Assembly (NCBI GenBank): GCA_030618945.1
Contig: JAUXCI010000004.1
Coordinates: 1-26,801, forward strand
Source: Flavobacteriaceae bacterium
GTDB lineage: Bacteria; Bacteroidota; Bacteroidia; Flavobacteriales; Flavobacteriaceae
Direction of reading: 5' to 3'
Length of the DNA stretch: 26,801 bases
Positions within the stretch are counted from its first letter, which is position 1. The number at the start of each line of letters is the position of its first letter. Shown here one piece after another: positions 9,501 through 18,842 of this stretch. Under the pieces are notes generated by a model. It searched no databases, was not told the DNA's origin, and was given only the letters and a program-made list of their open reading frames with translations. Position numbers and translations under genes: made by a program.

Positions 9501-9521
9501 AAGGTTTTACTTTAGAACCTT
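9501..9521. promoter_or_regulatory. Inverted repeat between divergent leuA and the 514-aa protein gene
   Basis: AAGGTT (9501-9506) and AACCTT (9516-9521) form perfect 6-bp arms separated by 9 bp, just upstream of the leuA -7 box. The position and 15-bp arm spacing suit a dimeric regulator binding site, but a chance occurrence in AT-rich DNA is possible. Confidence 0.3.
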
Positions 9522-9591
9522 TACTACATTCAAATTATTTGAAAATCTTTTAAAAATTTGAGGATTAGTCGTTTAAAGGTATTTTATTACG

Positions 9592-11136
9592 ATGTCTATG
9601 GAAAAATCTGATGCTCTTTTTTTATTAGTCAAGTCATTGACCAAATCAGAAAAAAGACAATTTAAATTATACGCCGGTAGGTTGGGTGGTAATTCTGAGA
9701 AGAACTTTCTCGCCTTGTTTTCTGTTTTGGATAAGCTAGAAGTGTTTGATGAAAAGCAAATTCTTGCAAATACGAACATAAAGAAGCAGCAGGTCTCGAA
9801 TTCAAAAGCACATTTGTATCGACAAATTTTAGTGAGCCTTAAGTTGAATCCGATTCATCAAAATGCTAAAATGCAAGTAAGAGAACAACTGGATTTTGCT
9901 ACTATTCTATTTAATAAAGGCTTGCATAAACAGAGTTTAAAAGTGCTTGACAAGGCTAAGAATTTAGCCATTTCAAATGAGGAATCCAATTTAGCTTTTG
10001 AGATCATAGAGCTTGAAAAAGTAGTTGAATCACAGTACATTACGAGAAGTATGAGTAGCAGGGCGGATGATCTTGTTAGGCAGTCTATGGATTTGAGTAA
10101 AAGGTCTTTGATTCTCAGTAAACTTTCTAATCTTTCCTTACAGTTGTACAGTAGCCTTTTAAAAAAAGGGTATGTTCGAAATGACAAAGATTTTGATGAG
10201 CTCAGACTCTTTTTTGAAACTTCTCTTCCTAAATATGATCTAAAAACTTTGGGCATTAAGGAAAGGTTGTACTTGTATAAAGCCTATCTCTGGTATAATT
10301 TATTAACGCAGGATTTTGTTGGAAGTTACAGATATGCCCAGAAGTGGGTTGATTTGTTTTACTACAATCCTAGAATGAAAAAGAACAACCCCGTATTCTA
10401 CCTAAAAGGAATCAACTATTTACTGGAATCCCTATTTCTGATTCAGCATTTGCGTAAATTCAAATCAACTTTAAACTTTTTTGAAGAAGAATTGAACAAC
10501 CATCAGATATTGCTCAATGAAAACACAGAATCTCTTGCATTTTTATATTTATATCTGAACAAAATAAATCTGTATTTTCTACAGGGGGATTTTAACGATG
10601 GATTGAGCTTAATTCCTGAAGTTTTAGAAGAGATAGAAAGTCACAAACTCAAAATAGATGAACACCATATTATGGTTTTTTATTACAAATTTGCCAGCTT
10701 GCATTTTGGTGCCACTAATTACGAGCAATGCATTTTTTATCTTGAGAAGATTATCAAGAATAAAAACTTGACGATGCGAGAGGATTTATTGTGTTTTTCG
10801 CGGATTCTAAATCTGGTTGCTCATTATGAAGCAGGTATGGATCAAAATTTAGAGGTTTTAATTAAATCCACTTATAAGTTTTTAATTAAGATGGATGAAC
10901 TGCACCTAGTTCAAAAGAAGTTTATTGCTTTTTTAAGAAACTTAAGCAATATTTATCCTCACGAACTACGAAAAGCCTTTATTGAGCTGCACAAAGAACT
11001 TAAGGTTTTTGAGAATCATCCTTTTGAGAAAAGATCCTTTATGTATTTGGACATTATTTCCTGGCTGGAAAGCAAAATTGACAATGTTTCCGTGGAATCG
11101 ATCGTAAAGAAAAAAACAAAATTGCATTATAAATAA
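9592..11136 (+). CDS. Conserved hypothetical helical (TPR-like) protein
   Basis: I do not recognise a named function. The 514-residue product has no signal peptide or membrane segment and reads as almost wholly alpha-helical, rich in Leu, Lys, Glu and aromatic residues, in paired-helix units that resemble degenerate tetratricopeptide repeats (for example around residues 100-140, 320-350 and 370-400). The N-terminal part (about 6-85) contains a KSEKRQF segment and a compact helical stretch ending in SKAHLYRQILVSL. I recall similar proteins in Flavobacteriia near branched-chain amino acid genes. The start is the ATG at 9592; an in-frame ATG at 9598 is an alternative. It diverges from leuA and is separated from ilvD by a terminator, so it is probably its own transcript. 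A role in the regulation of the flanking genes is only an inference from position. Confidence 0.75.
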   Translation: MSMEKSDALFLLVKSLTKSEKRQFKLYAGRLGGNSEKNFLALFSVLDKLEVFDEKQILANTNIKKQQVSNSKAHLYRQILVSLKLNPIHQNAKMQVREQLDFATILFNKGLHKQSLKVLDKAKNLAISNEESNLAFEIIELEKVVESQYITRSMSSRADDLVRQSMDLSKRSLILSKLSNLSLQLYSSLLKKGYVRNDKDFDELRLFFETSLPKYDLKTLGIKERLYLYKAYLWYNLLTQDFVGSYRYAQKWVDLFYYNPRMKKNNPVFYLKGINYLLESLFLIQHLRKFKSTLNFFEEELNNHQILLNENTESLAFLYLYLNKINLYFLQGDFNDGLSLIPEVLEEIESHKLKIDEHHIMVFYYKFASLHFGATNYEQCIFYLEKIIKNKNLTMREDLLCFSRILNLVAHYEAGMDQNLEVLIKSTYKFLIKMDELHLVQKKFIAFLRNLSNIYPHELRKAFIELHKELKVFENHPFEKRSFMYLDIISWLESKIDNVSVESIVKKKTKLHYK

Positions 11137-11200
11137 ATGCAATACATTTGTTCCGCTGATATAAAAGTCAAATGAAAAATATATAATTATAAATAGAAAG

Positions 11201-11228
11201 AAGCCTTCCTTTACGGAAGGTTTTTTTG
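11201..11228 (+). terminator. Intrinsic terminator after the 514-aa protein gene
   Basis: Arms CCTTCC (11204-11209) and GGAAGG (11215-11220) surround the loop TTTAC, flanked by an A-rich stretch on the left and seven T residues at 11221-11227. It lies about 65 bp after the stop and about 200 bp ahead of ilvD, so it separates the two transcription units. Confidence 0.8.
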
Positions 11229-11285
11229 TTTTAAACCTTGTAAATTAGTATTGTTAAGTGACGGTATATCAGATAATTGCGCAAC

Positions 11286-11309
11286 ATGATAATCAATTGG
11301 ATATTGTAA
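11286..11309 (+). CDS. Possible Ile/Leu leader mini-ORF ahead of ilvD
   Basis: In the 200-bp gap between the terminator and ilvD a 7-codon reading frame encodes MIINWIL, with three Ile and one Leu among seven residues. Flanking it, GATAATT (11272-11278) can pair with AATTATC (11322-11328), and GATAAT inside the mini-ORF (11288-11293) could compete for the same partner. This resembles the layout of an amino-acid attenuator, in which translation of the leader decides the RNA fold. However, no G/C-rich terminator hairpin with a T-run follows before ilvD, and AT-rich DNA gives Ile codons by chance. The rest of the 289-bp intergenic stretch shows only the candidate -7 box. Confidence 0.25.
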   Translation: MIINWIL

Positions 11310-11348
11310 TAAAATAAATATAATTATCACCATCGGCTAAAGGCTTTC

Positions 11349-11356
11349 TATTTTTG
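11349..11356 (+). promoter_or_regulatory. Possible -7 box for the ilvD-B-N-C-gapN operon
   Basis: TATTTTTG matches TAnnTTTG, 69 bp upstream of the ilvD ATG. No TTG stands at the expected -33 position. If this is the true promoter, the Ile/Leu mini-ORF at 11286 would lie upstream of the transcript and could not be a leader. Confidence 0.35.
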
Positions 11357-11425
11357 ATCTTTATTTAAAGAATTATTGAATTAACCAATATTATTACAAC
11401 ACTTATAAATATACCTTTCGCATCC

Positions 11426-13111
11426 ATGAAAAGCTTAAATAAACACAGTAAACGATTAACTCAGGATGCCACGCAACCTGCTGCACAGGCTATGCTTTAT
11501 GCGGTTGGACTAAGTGATGATGATATGCAAAAACCTCAGGTTGGTATTGCAAGTACGGGCTATGATGGCAATCCTTGTAATATGCATTTAAACAAACTTG
11601 CAGCTGGTATTAAAGAAGAAGTAAATAAGAAAGAGCAGGTAGGCCTTATTTTCAATACAATTGGTGTTAGTGATGGGATTTCAATGGGGACGAGCGGGAT
11701 GAATTATTCTTTACCTTCCAGAGATATTATTGCAGATTCCATAGAGGTTGTTATGAACGCACAAAGTTATGACGCCTTAGTATCGGTAGTTGGATGCGAT
11801 AAGAATATGCCTGGAGCGATTATGGCAATGCTAAGACTGAATCGGCCTTCTTTAATGGTATATGGTGGCACGATAGCATCGGGTAACTATAAAGGTCGAA
11901 AATTAAATATTGTTTCAGCATTTGAGGCCCTTGGTCAAAAAATCGCAGGAGAGATAAATGATATTGAATATAAAGAGATTATCAAAAGTGCCATTCCAGG
12001 AGCAGGAGCTTGTGGAGGAATGTATACTGCAAACACCATGGCATCGTCCATCGAAGCTATGGGTTTTACTTTGCCCTATAATTCGTCAATTCCAGCCGAG
12101 AATCCACATAAAGGAAATGAAAGCGAGAGAATAGCGGTTGCGGTTAAGAATTTACTTGAATTGGATTTAAAACCATTGGATATCATTACAAAAAAATCGC
12201 TGGAAAATGCAGTGGCTTTGGTTAACGCTTTGGGAGGATCTACAAATGCTGTATTGCATTATCTGGCCATCGCTCATGCTGCTGATATTGATTTTGGCCT
12301 GGAAGATTTTCAAAGGGTAAGTGATCGAACCCCACTAATTGCTGATTTAAAACCAAGCGGTGAATATTTAATGGAAGACGTTCACGGGGTAGGAGGAACA
12401 CCTGCGGTGATGAAATATTTACTCGATGGAGGTTACCTTCACGGAGATTGTATGACGGTTACAGGAAAAACGTTGGCAGAAAACCTGAAGGAGGTAAAAG
12501 CCATTAGTTTTGAAGAGGATCAAAAGGTGATTCACAGCACAGATAATCCATTAAAGTCATCGGGAAATCTGCAGATTTTATTTGGAAACCTTGCCCCTGA
12601 AGGCGGGGTAGCAAAAATCAGTGGGAAAGAAGGAAATATTTTTAAAGGCAGAGCAGTAGTTTTTGACGGAGAACAAAATGCTAATGATGGGATTGGTGCA
12701 GGAAAAGTATCGAAAGGAGATGTAGTCGTCATAAGGTATGTTGGACCACGAGGTGGACCGGGAATGCCAGAAATGTTAAAACCCACTTCCATGATTATGG
12801 GAGCGGGCTTAGGGAAAACCGTCGCATTAATCACTGACGGTAGATTCTCAGGAGGAACGCATGGTTTTGTTGTTGGACACATAACCCCAGAAGCCCAAAG
12901 TGGAGGAATGATCGGTTTGGTTGAAGACGGTGACATGATTGTTATTGATGCAGCAAGCAATTCAATAAATGTAGAACTCAGTGAAGAAGAAATTTCCAGA
13001 AGAAAAGCCAATTGGGTAGCACCGGCTCCCAAGCACACAAAAGGAATTTTATACAAATATGCAAAAACTGTTTCTTCTGCCTCTGAAGGCTGTGTAACAG
13101 ACAAGTTTTAA
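11426..13111 (+). CDS. ilvD: Dihydroxy-acid dehydratase
   Basis: This iron-sulfur enzyme dehydrates 2,3-dihydroxyisovalerate and 2,3-dihydroxy-3-methylvalerate to the keto acids that precede valine/leucine and isoleucine. Cys51 (in NPCNMH), Cys124 (in VGCDKNMPG) and Cys196 (in [12 protein letters not shown]) are the expected cluster ligands. Lys125 is the lysine carboxylated for Mg binding in the family, and [11 protein letters not shown] (82-92) lies in the active site. Its length of 561 residues is typical of the IlvD group, which is shorter than the Edd/6-phosphogluconate dehydratase group. It opens the run ilvD-ilvB-ilvN-ilvC-gapN, with 30 bp to ilvB. Confidence 0.96.
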   Translation: MKSLNKHSKRLTQDATQPAAQAMLYAVGLSDDDMQKPQVGIASTGYDGNPCNMHLNKLAAGIKEEVNKKEQVGLIFNTIGVSDGISMGTSGMNYSLPSRDIIADSIEVVMNAQSYDALVSVVGCDKNMPGAIMAMLRLNRPSLMVYGGTIASGNYKGRKLNIVSAFEALGQKIAGEINDIEYKEIIKSAIPGAGACGGMYTANTMASSIEAMGFTLPYNSSIPAENPHKGNESERIAVAVKNLLELDLKPLDIITKKSLENAVALVNALGGSTNAVLHYLAIAHAADIDFGLEDFQRVSDRTPLIADLKPSGEYLMEDVHGVGGTPAVMKYLLDGGYLHGDCMTVTGKTLAENLKEVKAISFEEDQKVIHSTDNPLKSSGNLQILFGNLAPEGGVAKISGKEGNIFKGRAVVFDGEQNANDGIGAGKVSKGDVVVIRYVGPRGGPGMPEMLKPTSMIMGAGLGKTVALITDGRFSGGTHGFVVGHITPEAQSGGMIGLVEDGDMIVIDAASNSINVELSEEEISRRKANWVAPAPKHTKGILYKYAKTVSSASEGCVTDKF

Positions 13112-13141
13112 AAAGTTAAGCAATTAATAAAATTGTTATTT

Positions 13142-14875
13142 ATGGAAACAATGACAGAATCAAAGCAAAAAGTGAATAATAGTAAAACCGTTAAAATATC
13201 CGGTGCCGAGGCTCTTGTAAGATGCTTGTTGGCTGAAGGAGTAGATTTGGTCTATGGTTATCCTGGAGGGGCGATAATGCCCGTTTATGATGAATTCTAC
13301 AAGTATAAAAAAGAACTCCACCATGTTTTGACAAGACATGAACAAGGGGCTATTCATGCTGCGCAAGGATATGCCAGAGTATCTAATAAAGTGGGAGTGG
13401 CTATTGCTACTTCGGGTCCTGGGGCTACAAATCTGATAACTGGAATTGCAGATGCACAGATTGATTCAACCCCGGTTGTTTGTATCACGGGTCAGGTAGG
13501 ATCACACCTTCTTGGAAGTGATGCTTTTCAGGAAACTGATATAATCAGTATCTCTACTCCTGTGACTAAATGGAACTGCCAAATAACAAAAGCCAGTGAA
13601 ATTCCGGAAGTTTTGGCAAAGGCCTTTTATATTGCAAAATCTGGAAGACCAGGTCCGGTATTGATTGATATCACAAAGGATGCTCAATTTGGAGAAGTTG
13701 ATTTTGTTTATAACAAATGTGAGAAGATAAGGAGTTATACTCCTGTACCTCAAATGGATTCGGCTAAAATTGAAGCGGCTGCCACAATGATCAATCAAGC
13801 TAAAAAACCATTTATTGTATGGGGACAAGGTTTGACCATAGGAAAAGCTGAGGAAGAATTCAAAGCCTTTATTGAAAAGGCCGGAATACCTTCTGCTTCA
13901 ACGCTTTTGGGATTATCTGCGCTGCCTTCTGATCATGAACTGCATACAGGTATGGTTGGTATGCACGGTAACTATGCTCCTAATAAATTGACCAACGAAT
14001 GCGATGTTTTTATAGCAATTGGGATGAGGTTTGATGACAGGGTAACGGGAAATCTGGAAACCTATGCTAAACAGGCAAAAATCATTCATTTTGAAATTGA
14101 TCCTGCAGAAGTAGACAAAAACGTAAAAACCGATATTGCTGTTTTAGGTGACGTAAAAGACACCTTGGAAGCCATATTACCTTTGATAGAAAAAAGAGAT
14201 CATAAAAATTGGCTAAAGGAATTTAATGATCTTTATGATATAGAGTATAGAGAAGTAATAGACGCCCAGATTCACCCAAAATCGAAGGGGCTGACCATGG
14301 CGGAAACCATTGAGGGGATTAACAAAGTTACCAAAGGCGAGGCTGTTATTGTTTCTGACGTTGGGCAACATCAAATGATGGCCTGCAGATACAGTAATTT
14401 TAAGCAAATAAGGAGCAAGATCACTTCTGGAGGTTTGGGAACCATGGGGTTTGCACTACCTGCTGCTATTGGGGCTAAAATGGGCGCACCCGAGAGGGAA
14501 GTCGTTGCCATAATTGGTGACGGTGGCTTTCAAATGAATATTCAGGAATTAGGGACTGTTTTACAAACAAAAGTTCCAGTTAAAATAGTTGTGCTTAATA
14601 ACCAATTTTTGGGTATGGTACGCCAATGGCAAGAGCTGTTTTTTGATAGAAGATATGCATCCACAGAAATGACCAACCCTAATTTTGTAATGATAGCCCA
14701 GGGTTATGGAATAAAGGCGAGAAAGGTTTCTGAAAGAAAAGACCTTGCAGGTGCCATTGAAGAAATGATTGCTTCAAAAGAGTCATATTTCATGGAGGTT
14801 ATGGTTGAAATGGAAGAAAATGTGTTTCCAATGATACCTACGGGTTCAAGTGTTTCTGACGTAAGATTAAAATAA
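13142..14875 (+). CDS. ilvB: Acetolactate synthase, large (catalytic) subunit
   Basis: This TPP- and FAD-dependent enzyme condenses two pyruvates, or pyruvate with 2-oxobutyrate, in the first shared step of branched-chain amino acid synthesis. The start is taken as ATG 13142, with ATG 13151 as an alternative; the TTG at 13133 is unlikely. Domain order is a TPP pyrimidine-binding domain with catalytic Glu67 in TRHEQGA (about 18-185), a central FAD/Rossmann-like domain (about 210-345) and a TPP pyrophosphate-binding domain (about 395-560) with GDGGFQMN at 459-466 and NN in the VLNNQF region. It has about 577 residues, normal for the family. It is 7 bp from ilvN, its regulatory subunit. Confidence 0.96.
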   Translation: METMTESKQKVNNSKTVKISGAEALVRCLLAEGVDLVYGYPGGAIMPVYDEFYKYKKELHHVLTRHEQGAIHAAQGYARVSNKVGVAIATSGPGATNLITGIADAQIDSTPVVCITGQVGSHLLGSDAFQETDIISISTPVTKWNCQITKASEIPEVLAKAFYIAKSGRPGPVLIDITKDAQFGEVDFVYNKCEKIRSYTPVPQMDSAKIEAAATMINQAKKPFIVWGQGLTIGKAEEEFKAFIEKAGIPSASTLLGLSALPSDHELHTGMVGMHGNYAPNKLTNECDVFIAIGMRFDDRVTGNLETYAKQAKIIHFEIDPAEVDKNVKTDIAVLGDVKDTLEAILPLIEKRDHKNWLKEFNDLYDIEYREVIDAQIHPKSKGLTMAETIEGINKVTKGEAVIVSDVGQHQMMACRYSNFKQIRSKITSGGLGTMGFALPAAIGAKMGAPEREVVAIIGDGGFQMNIQELGTVLQTKVPVKIVVLNNQFLGMVRQWQELFFDRRYASTEMTNPNFVMIAQGYGIKARKVSERKDLAGAIEEMIASKESYFMEVMVEMEENVFPMIPTGSSVSDVRLK

Positions 14876-14882
14876 AGAAATA

Positions 14883-15407
14883 ATGAAAAACGAAAAATAT
14901 ACCATATCAATTTATTCGGAGAATAATCTTGGACTCTTGAACCGGATAGCTACCATTTTTTTAAAGAGACATATCAATCTTGAAAGCCTTACCGTTTCGG
15001 GTTCAGAAATAGAAAATGTTTCGAGGTTTATCATAGTGGTGGATATTACCGAGGAGCAGGTAAAAAAGGTTATTGGACAGCTTGAAAAACAAGTTGAAGT
15101 GATCAAGGCCTATTATCACACTAATGAGGAGTGTATATATTTACAATCAGCTTTATTCAAGATCAAATCAAGTTTGCTTTTTGAAGAGAGACAAATTCAG
15201 AATATTATAAAAAATAGTAATTCACAAATTGTAACCGTATCTCCTGAATTCTTTGTGATCGAGAAATCAGGTAGAAAAGAAGAAATAGATACGCTTTATG
15301 ACGAACTTACTTCTTTTGGAATCATGCAATTTGTTCGTTCAGGACGGATATCAGTGACCAAGGAAGAAATGAAAATTTCAGAAATATTAAGAAAACAATT
15401 AAATTAA
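14883..15407 (+). CDS. ilvN: Acetolactate synthase, small (regulatory) subunit
   Basis: This subunit binds to IlvB, raises its activity and confers end-product (usually valine) inhibition. An N-terminal ACT domain is clear at about residues 4-75, with the [12 protein letters not shown] segment that begins the effector-binding helix, and a second ACT-like C-terminal domain covers about 80-160. The 174-residue length matches the IlvH/IlvN long form. It lies 7 bp after ilvB and 17 bp before ilvC. The large and small subunits being adjacent supports a single holoenzyme for this pathway. Confidence 0.94.
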   Translation: MKNEKYTISIYSENNLGLLNRIATIFLKRHINLESLTVSGSEIENVSRFIIVVDITEEQVKKVIGQLEKQVEVIKAYYHTNEECIYLQSALFKIKSSLLFEERQIQNIIKNSNSQIVTVSPEFFVIEKSGRKEEIDTLYDELTSFGIMQFVRSGRISVTKEEMKISEILRKQLN

Positions 15408-15424
15408 AAATAAAAAAAAGGATA

Positions 15425-16900
15425 ATGGCAAATTATTTTAATACGCTTTCACTAAGAGATCAATTAGCACAACTGGGAAAATGTAGATTCATGGACGCTT
15501 CTGAATTTTCAGAGGGTGTGTCAGCTTTAAAAGGTAAAAAAGTAGTAATTGTAGGTTGTGGTGCTCAGGGTTTAAACCAGGGGCTCAATATGCGTGATTC
15601 AGGTTTGGATATTTCTTATACGCTTAGAGAAGGAGCAATCAAGGATAAGCGTCAGTCTTTTAAAAATGCTGCTGATAATGGTTTTCAAGTGGGTACCTAT
15701 AAAGAAATGATACCTACTGCAGATTTGGTATGTAACCTTACTCCAGATAAACAACATACTTCTGTTGTAAAGGCAGTTATGCCTTTGATGAAGAAAGGAG
15801 CAACACTGGCTTATTCTCATGGTTTCAATATCGTAGAAGAAGGTATGCAGATTCGTGAGGACATCACAGTTATTATGGTTGCCCCCAAATGTCCAGGATC
15901 AGAAGTGAGAGAAGAATACAAAAGAGGTTTTGGTGTACCAACACTAATTGCTGTACACCCTGTTAATGATCCTCAGGGAAAAGGCCATGAACAATCTAAG
16001 GCTTATGCGGTTGCTACAGGAGGTGATAAGGCAGGTGTGTTGGATTCATCTTTTATTGCTGAGGTAAAATCGGATTTGATGGGAGAACAAACCATTCTGT
16101 GTGGTGTATTGCAAACCGGCTCAATTTTGTGTTTCGATAAAATGATTGAAAAAGGAATCGATAAGGCTTATGCATCTAAACTAATTCAATATGGATGGGA
16201 AACCATTACTGAGGCTTTAAAACATGGTGGTATAACCAATATGATGGATCGATTATCGAATCCTGCAAAAATCAAGGCTTACGCTTTATCTGAAGAATTG
16301 AAAGATATCATGCGTCCTTTGTTCCATAAACATATGGACGATATCATGTCAGGGGAGTTTTCAAAAACGATGATGGAAGACTGGGACAATGACGATAAAA
16401 ATTTATTGACATGGAGAGCGGCAACTGGCGAAACTGCCTTTGAAAAGACGCCTGCTTCTGACCAAAATATTTCGGAACAGGAATATTTTGACCATGGCGT
16501 TTTGATGGTGGCCTTTGTAAGGGCCGGAGTGGAACTTGCTTTTGAAACGATGACCGAGGCGGGAATTATTGATGCATCAGCTTATTATGAATCTTTGCAT
16601 GAAACACCTCTAATTGCCAATACGATTGCCCGTAAAAAATTATATGAGATGAATGCAACCATCTCTGATACAGCCGAATATGGTTGTTATTTATTTGATC
16701 ACGCTTGTAAGCCTTTGCTTATAGATTTTATGAAAGGTATTGATACTGATGTCATTGGTGCGGCCTTTGGAGCAGGTGCAAACAATGGTGTTGATAATCA
16801 GCAATTAATTCTAGTAAATGATGAGATTCGTTACCATCCGGTGGAAATCATAGGTGCTGAACTTAGAGAATCAATGACTGATATGATTAAAATTGTTTAA
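15425..16900 (+). CDS. ilvC: Ketol-acid reductoisomerase, class II (NADPH)
   Basis: This enzyme isomerises and reduces acetolactate or acetohydroxybutyrate to the dihydroxy acids used by IlvD. The 491-residue length equals that of E. coli IlvC, a class II enzyme with the duplicated C-terminal helical domain; class I enzymes have about 330 residues. The Rossmann segment [12 protein letters not shown] (41-52) is followed by [12 protein letters not shown], which retains Arg68, Arg76 and Ser78 at the same numbering as E. coli, where they bind the NADPH 2'-phosphate. The active-site stretches [13 protein letters not shown] and YFDHGVLM with WETITEA are intact. It lies 19 bp ahead of gapN, an NADPH-producing enzyme. 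Confidence 0.97.
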   Translation: MANYFNTLSLRDQLAQLGKCRFMDASEFSEGVSALKGKKVVIVGCGAQGLNQGLNMRDSGLDISYTLREGAIKDKRQSFKNAADNGFQVGTYKEMIPTADLVCNLTPDKQHTSVVKAVMPLMKKGATLAYSHGFNIVEEGMQIREDITVIMVAPKCPGSEVREEYKRGFGVPTLIAVHPVNDPQGKGHEQSKAYAVATGGDKAGVLDSSFIAEVKSDLMGEQTILCGVLQTGSILCFDKMIEKGIDKAYASKLIQYGWETITEALKHGGITNMMDRLSNPAKIKAYALSEELKDIMRPLFHKHMDDIMSGEFSKTMMEDWDNDDKNLLTWRAATGETAFEKTPASDQNISEQEYFDHGVLMVAFVRAGVELAFETMTEAGIIDASAYYESLHETPLIANTIARKKLYEMNATISDTAEYGCYLFDHACKPLLIDFMKGIDTDVIGAAFGAGANNGVDNQQLILVNDEIRYHPVEIIGAELRESMTDMIKIV

Positions 16901-16919
16901 GCAATGAAACTTATTTAAC

Positions 16920-18533
16920 ATGTCCATAAATACAATTTTTGACAACGAAAAGGTACCTGAAGCATTCCAAGTACCACTCAATAAGGAATATAACTCCTAT
17001 CTTTTGAATGGAGAAATTAAAAAATGGAGCGGTAAAACTGCCAAGGTGTTTTCACCAATCTACGCTAAAAATGATCAAGGTGTACTCGGGCCTGTTGTTT
17101 TGGGAACCGTTCCGGTTATGGGAGAAGAAGATGCTCTTGAAGCCTTGGATGCTGCAAATGCAGCCTTTGCCAATGGAACTGGCTCATGGCCAACCTTAAG
17201 AGTTGGAGAACGGATCAAATGCGTTGAGAAGTTCACAAGATTGATGGTGCTTAAAAGACAAGAAGTTGTAAACTTTATCATGTGGGAGATCGGGAAAACC
17301 CTTCCGGATGCAGAAAAGGAATTTGATCGTACGGTGGACTATATCTATGATACCATTGAAGAACTCAAAGAATTGGACAGAAATAGTGCCAGGGTTCAAA
17401 TGCACAGTAATGTTTATGCTCAGATCCGAAGGGGTCCTTTAGGCGTTGTGCTCTGTTTAGGCCCTTATAATTATCCTTTGAACGAGACGTTTTGCTTGTT
17501 GATTCCCGCTTTGATCATGGGAAATACGACAGTCTTTAAGCCGGCAAAATACGGCGTCATCTTAATTACACCCTTATTGGAAGCCTTTGCTGAGGCCTTC
17601 CCAAAAGGGGTGGTAAACATTCTTTTTGGTAGAGGAAGAGAGGTGGCAACACCCATAGTAAAATCAGGAAGAGTTGAGGTATTGGCGCTCATTGGGAATA
17701 GCAAATCAGCAAATGCTTTACAGAGTCACCACCCGAAAAAGAACAGATTAAGATTGGTATTGGGGCTAGAAGCTAAAAATCCAGCCATTGTTTTACCAGA
17801 CACTGACATGGACCTTGCAGTTGAGGAATGTGTTTTAGGCTCTTTATCTTATAATGGACAGCGCTGCACTGCCTTAAAAATGTTGTTTGTGCATGAAGAT
17901 ATTTTGGAGGAGTTTAATAAGAAATTTGTCGCTAGATTAAAACAACTTAAATATGGCTTACCCTGGGAAAAAGGGGTTCAACTGACACCCTTACCTGAAC
18001 CCGGTAAACCAAAATACATCAAGGAACTTATAGATGATGCTGTTTCTAAAGGAGCGAATATAATCAATGAAAACGGTGGGAAAACCAATCACAGTTTTGT
18101 TTTCCCTGCGGTGTTATATCCGGTCAACGATAGCATGAATATATATCATGAGGAGCAGTTTGGCCCTGTAATCCCCATCATATCTTTTAAAGATATTCAA
18201 GAACCGATTGACTCTATCGTAAATTCCAATTACGGTCAACAGGTAAGTTTATTTAGTAAAAAGGCCGATACGCTGTTTCCGCTAATTGATAGCTTGGTCA
18301 ACCAGGTTTGTAGGGTAAATATCAATAGCCAATGCCAGAGAGGACCAGACGTTTTCCCATTTGTCGGTAGAAAAGATTCTGCTGTAAGTACCTTAAGTGT
18401 AAGGGCAGCTTTGAGATCTTTTTCTATAAGAACTTTAGTGGCATGTAAGAATAATGAACTTAACAAGGGCATATTAAATGACATTTTGGATAATAATAAG
18501 TCGAATTTTGTGAGTACAAATTATATCTTATAA
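16920..18533 (+). CDS. gapN: NADP-dependent non-phosphorylating glyceraldehyde-3-phosphate dehydrogenase
   Basis: This is an aldehyde dehydrogenase superfamily enzyme that oxidises glyceraldehyde 3-phosphate straight to 3-phosphoglycerate and yields NADPH without ATP. The catalytic set is visible: Asn184 in GPYNYPLNE, Glu284 in [10 protein letters not shown] and nucleophile Cys316 in GQRCTALK. The Arg before the cysteine, and QRGPDVFPF near the C-terminus, match the phosphate-binding region of GAPN enzymes such as that of Streptococcus mutans, which separates it from general succinate-semialdehyde or betaine-aldehyde dehydrogenases. At 537 residues it is longer than the roughly 475-residue streptococcal enzyme, with extra sequence at both ends. 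It follows ilvC by 19 bp and precedes a strong terminator, so it is most likely the last gene of the ilv operon. Confidence 0.88.
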   Translation: MSINTIFDNEKVPEAFQVPLNKEYNSYLLNGEIKKWSGKTAKVFSPIYAKNDQGVLGPVVLGTVPVMGEEDALEALDAANAAFANGTGSWPTLRVGERIKCVEKFTRLMVLKRQEVVNFIMWEIGKTLPDAEKEFDRTVDYIYDTIEELKELDRNSARVQMHSNVYAQIRRGPLGVVLCLGPYNYPLNETFCLLIPALIMGNTTVFKPAKYGVILITPLLEAFAEAFPKGVVNILFGRGREVATPIVKSGRVEVLALIGNSKSANALQSHHPKKNRLRLVLGLEAKNPAIVLPDTDMDLAVEECVLGSLSYNGQRCTALKMLFVHEDILEEFNKKFVARLKQLKYGLPWEKGVQLTPLPEPGKPKYIKELIDDAVSKGANIINENGGKTNHSFVFPAVLYPVNDSMNIYHEEQFGPVIPIISFKDIQEPIDSIVNSNYGQQVSLFSKKADTLFPLIDSLVNQVCRVNINSQCQRGPDVFPFVGRKDSAVSTLSVRAALRSFSIRTLVACKNNELNKGILNDILDNNKSNFVSTNYIL

Positions 18534-18561
18534 ATAAGTAGTATAAGACATTATAAATTTT

Positions 18562-18588
18562 AAAGGAGATCATTGATCTCCTTTTTTT
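18562..18588 (+). terminator. Intrinsic terminator after gapN
   Basis: AAAGGAGATC (18562-18571) and GATCTCCTTT (18575-18584) are perfect 10-bp arms around a 3-base loop, followed by a T-run to 18588. It lies 28 bp after the gapN stop and closes the ilvD-B-N-C-gapN unit. Confidence 0.9.
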
Positions 18589-18643
18589 GTTTAGTGCAGG
18601 AAATGGATATACTGTGATTTTTTGTAAATTAGATCATCATTAA

Positions 18644-18832
18644 TCCCCAAATTATGTTCTAACTGGTCAACGCAGCACTTGGGCAAGGCCTCATTTGAGA
18701 TTTGTTGCCTCTGCAGCAAGGTATAATGATTATGCCATGGAAACCTTATATTCTCCATATTTGGAATTTACCGGACCAAGGAGGTGGGGTTATTATTTTG
18801 GTGTAAAAGTTGAATGGTGGATATGGGATTAA
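18644..18832 (+). pseudogene. Remnant of the C-terminus of a maltoporin-like (LamB family) porin
   Basis: In the 309-bp gap between gapN and the pseudouridine synthase gene, a frame without any start codon near its beginning is open from 18644 to a TAA at 18830-18832. From 18665 it reads GQRSTWARPHLRFVASAARY and continues with YSPYLEFTGPRRWGYYFGVK and EWWIWD. The RPxLRFxAS-ARY strand and the final aromatic strand ending in WWIW resemble the last beta-strands of LamB-type carbohydrate porins. Nothing of the other several hundred residues is visible upstream, where stops and the gapN terminator intervene. One further sign of decay: removing seven bases near 18672-18678 would change the reading to NWSTWARP. 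The identification rests on motif memory, so it needs a search. Confidence 0.55.
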
Positions 18833-18842
18833 AGCCCTAACT

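Noticed and set aside
9858..10256. 132-codon open frame on the minus strand inside the 514-residue protein gene
   Set aside because: It is Ser/Leu-rich shadow sequence fully inside a longer, better supported frame on the other strand.
12532..13104. 190-codon open frame on the minus strand opposite ilvD
   Set aside because: It lies wholly opposite a certain gene, has a Pro/Ser-rich composition typical of antisense frames, and shows no family motif.
16903..16917. Mini-ORF MKLI between ilvC and gapN
   Set aside because: Four codons in an AT-rich 19-bp gap are expected by chance and have no supporting structure.
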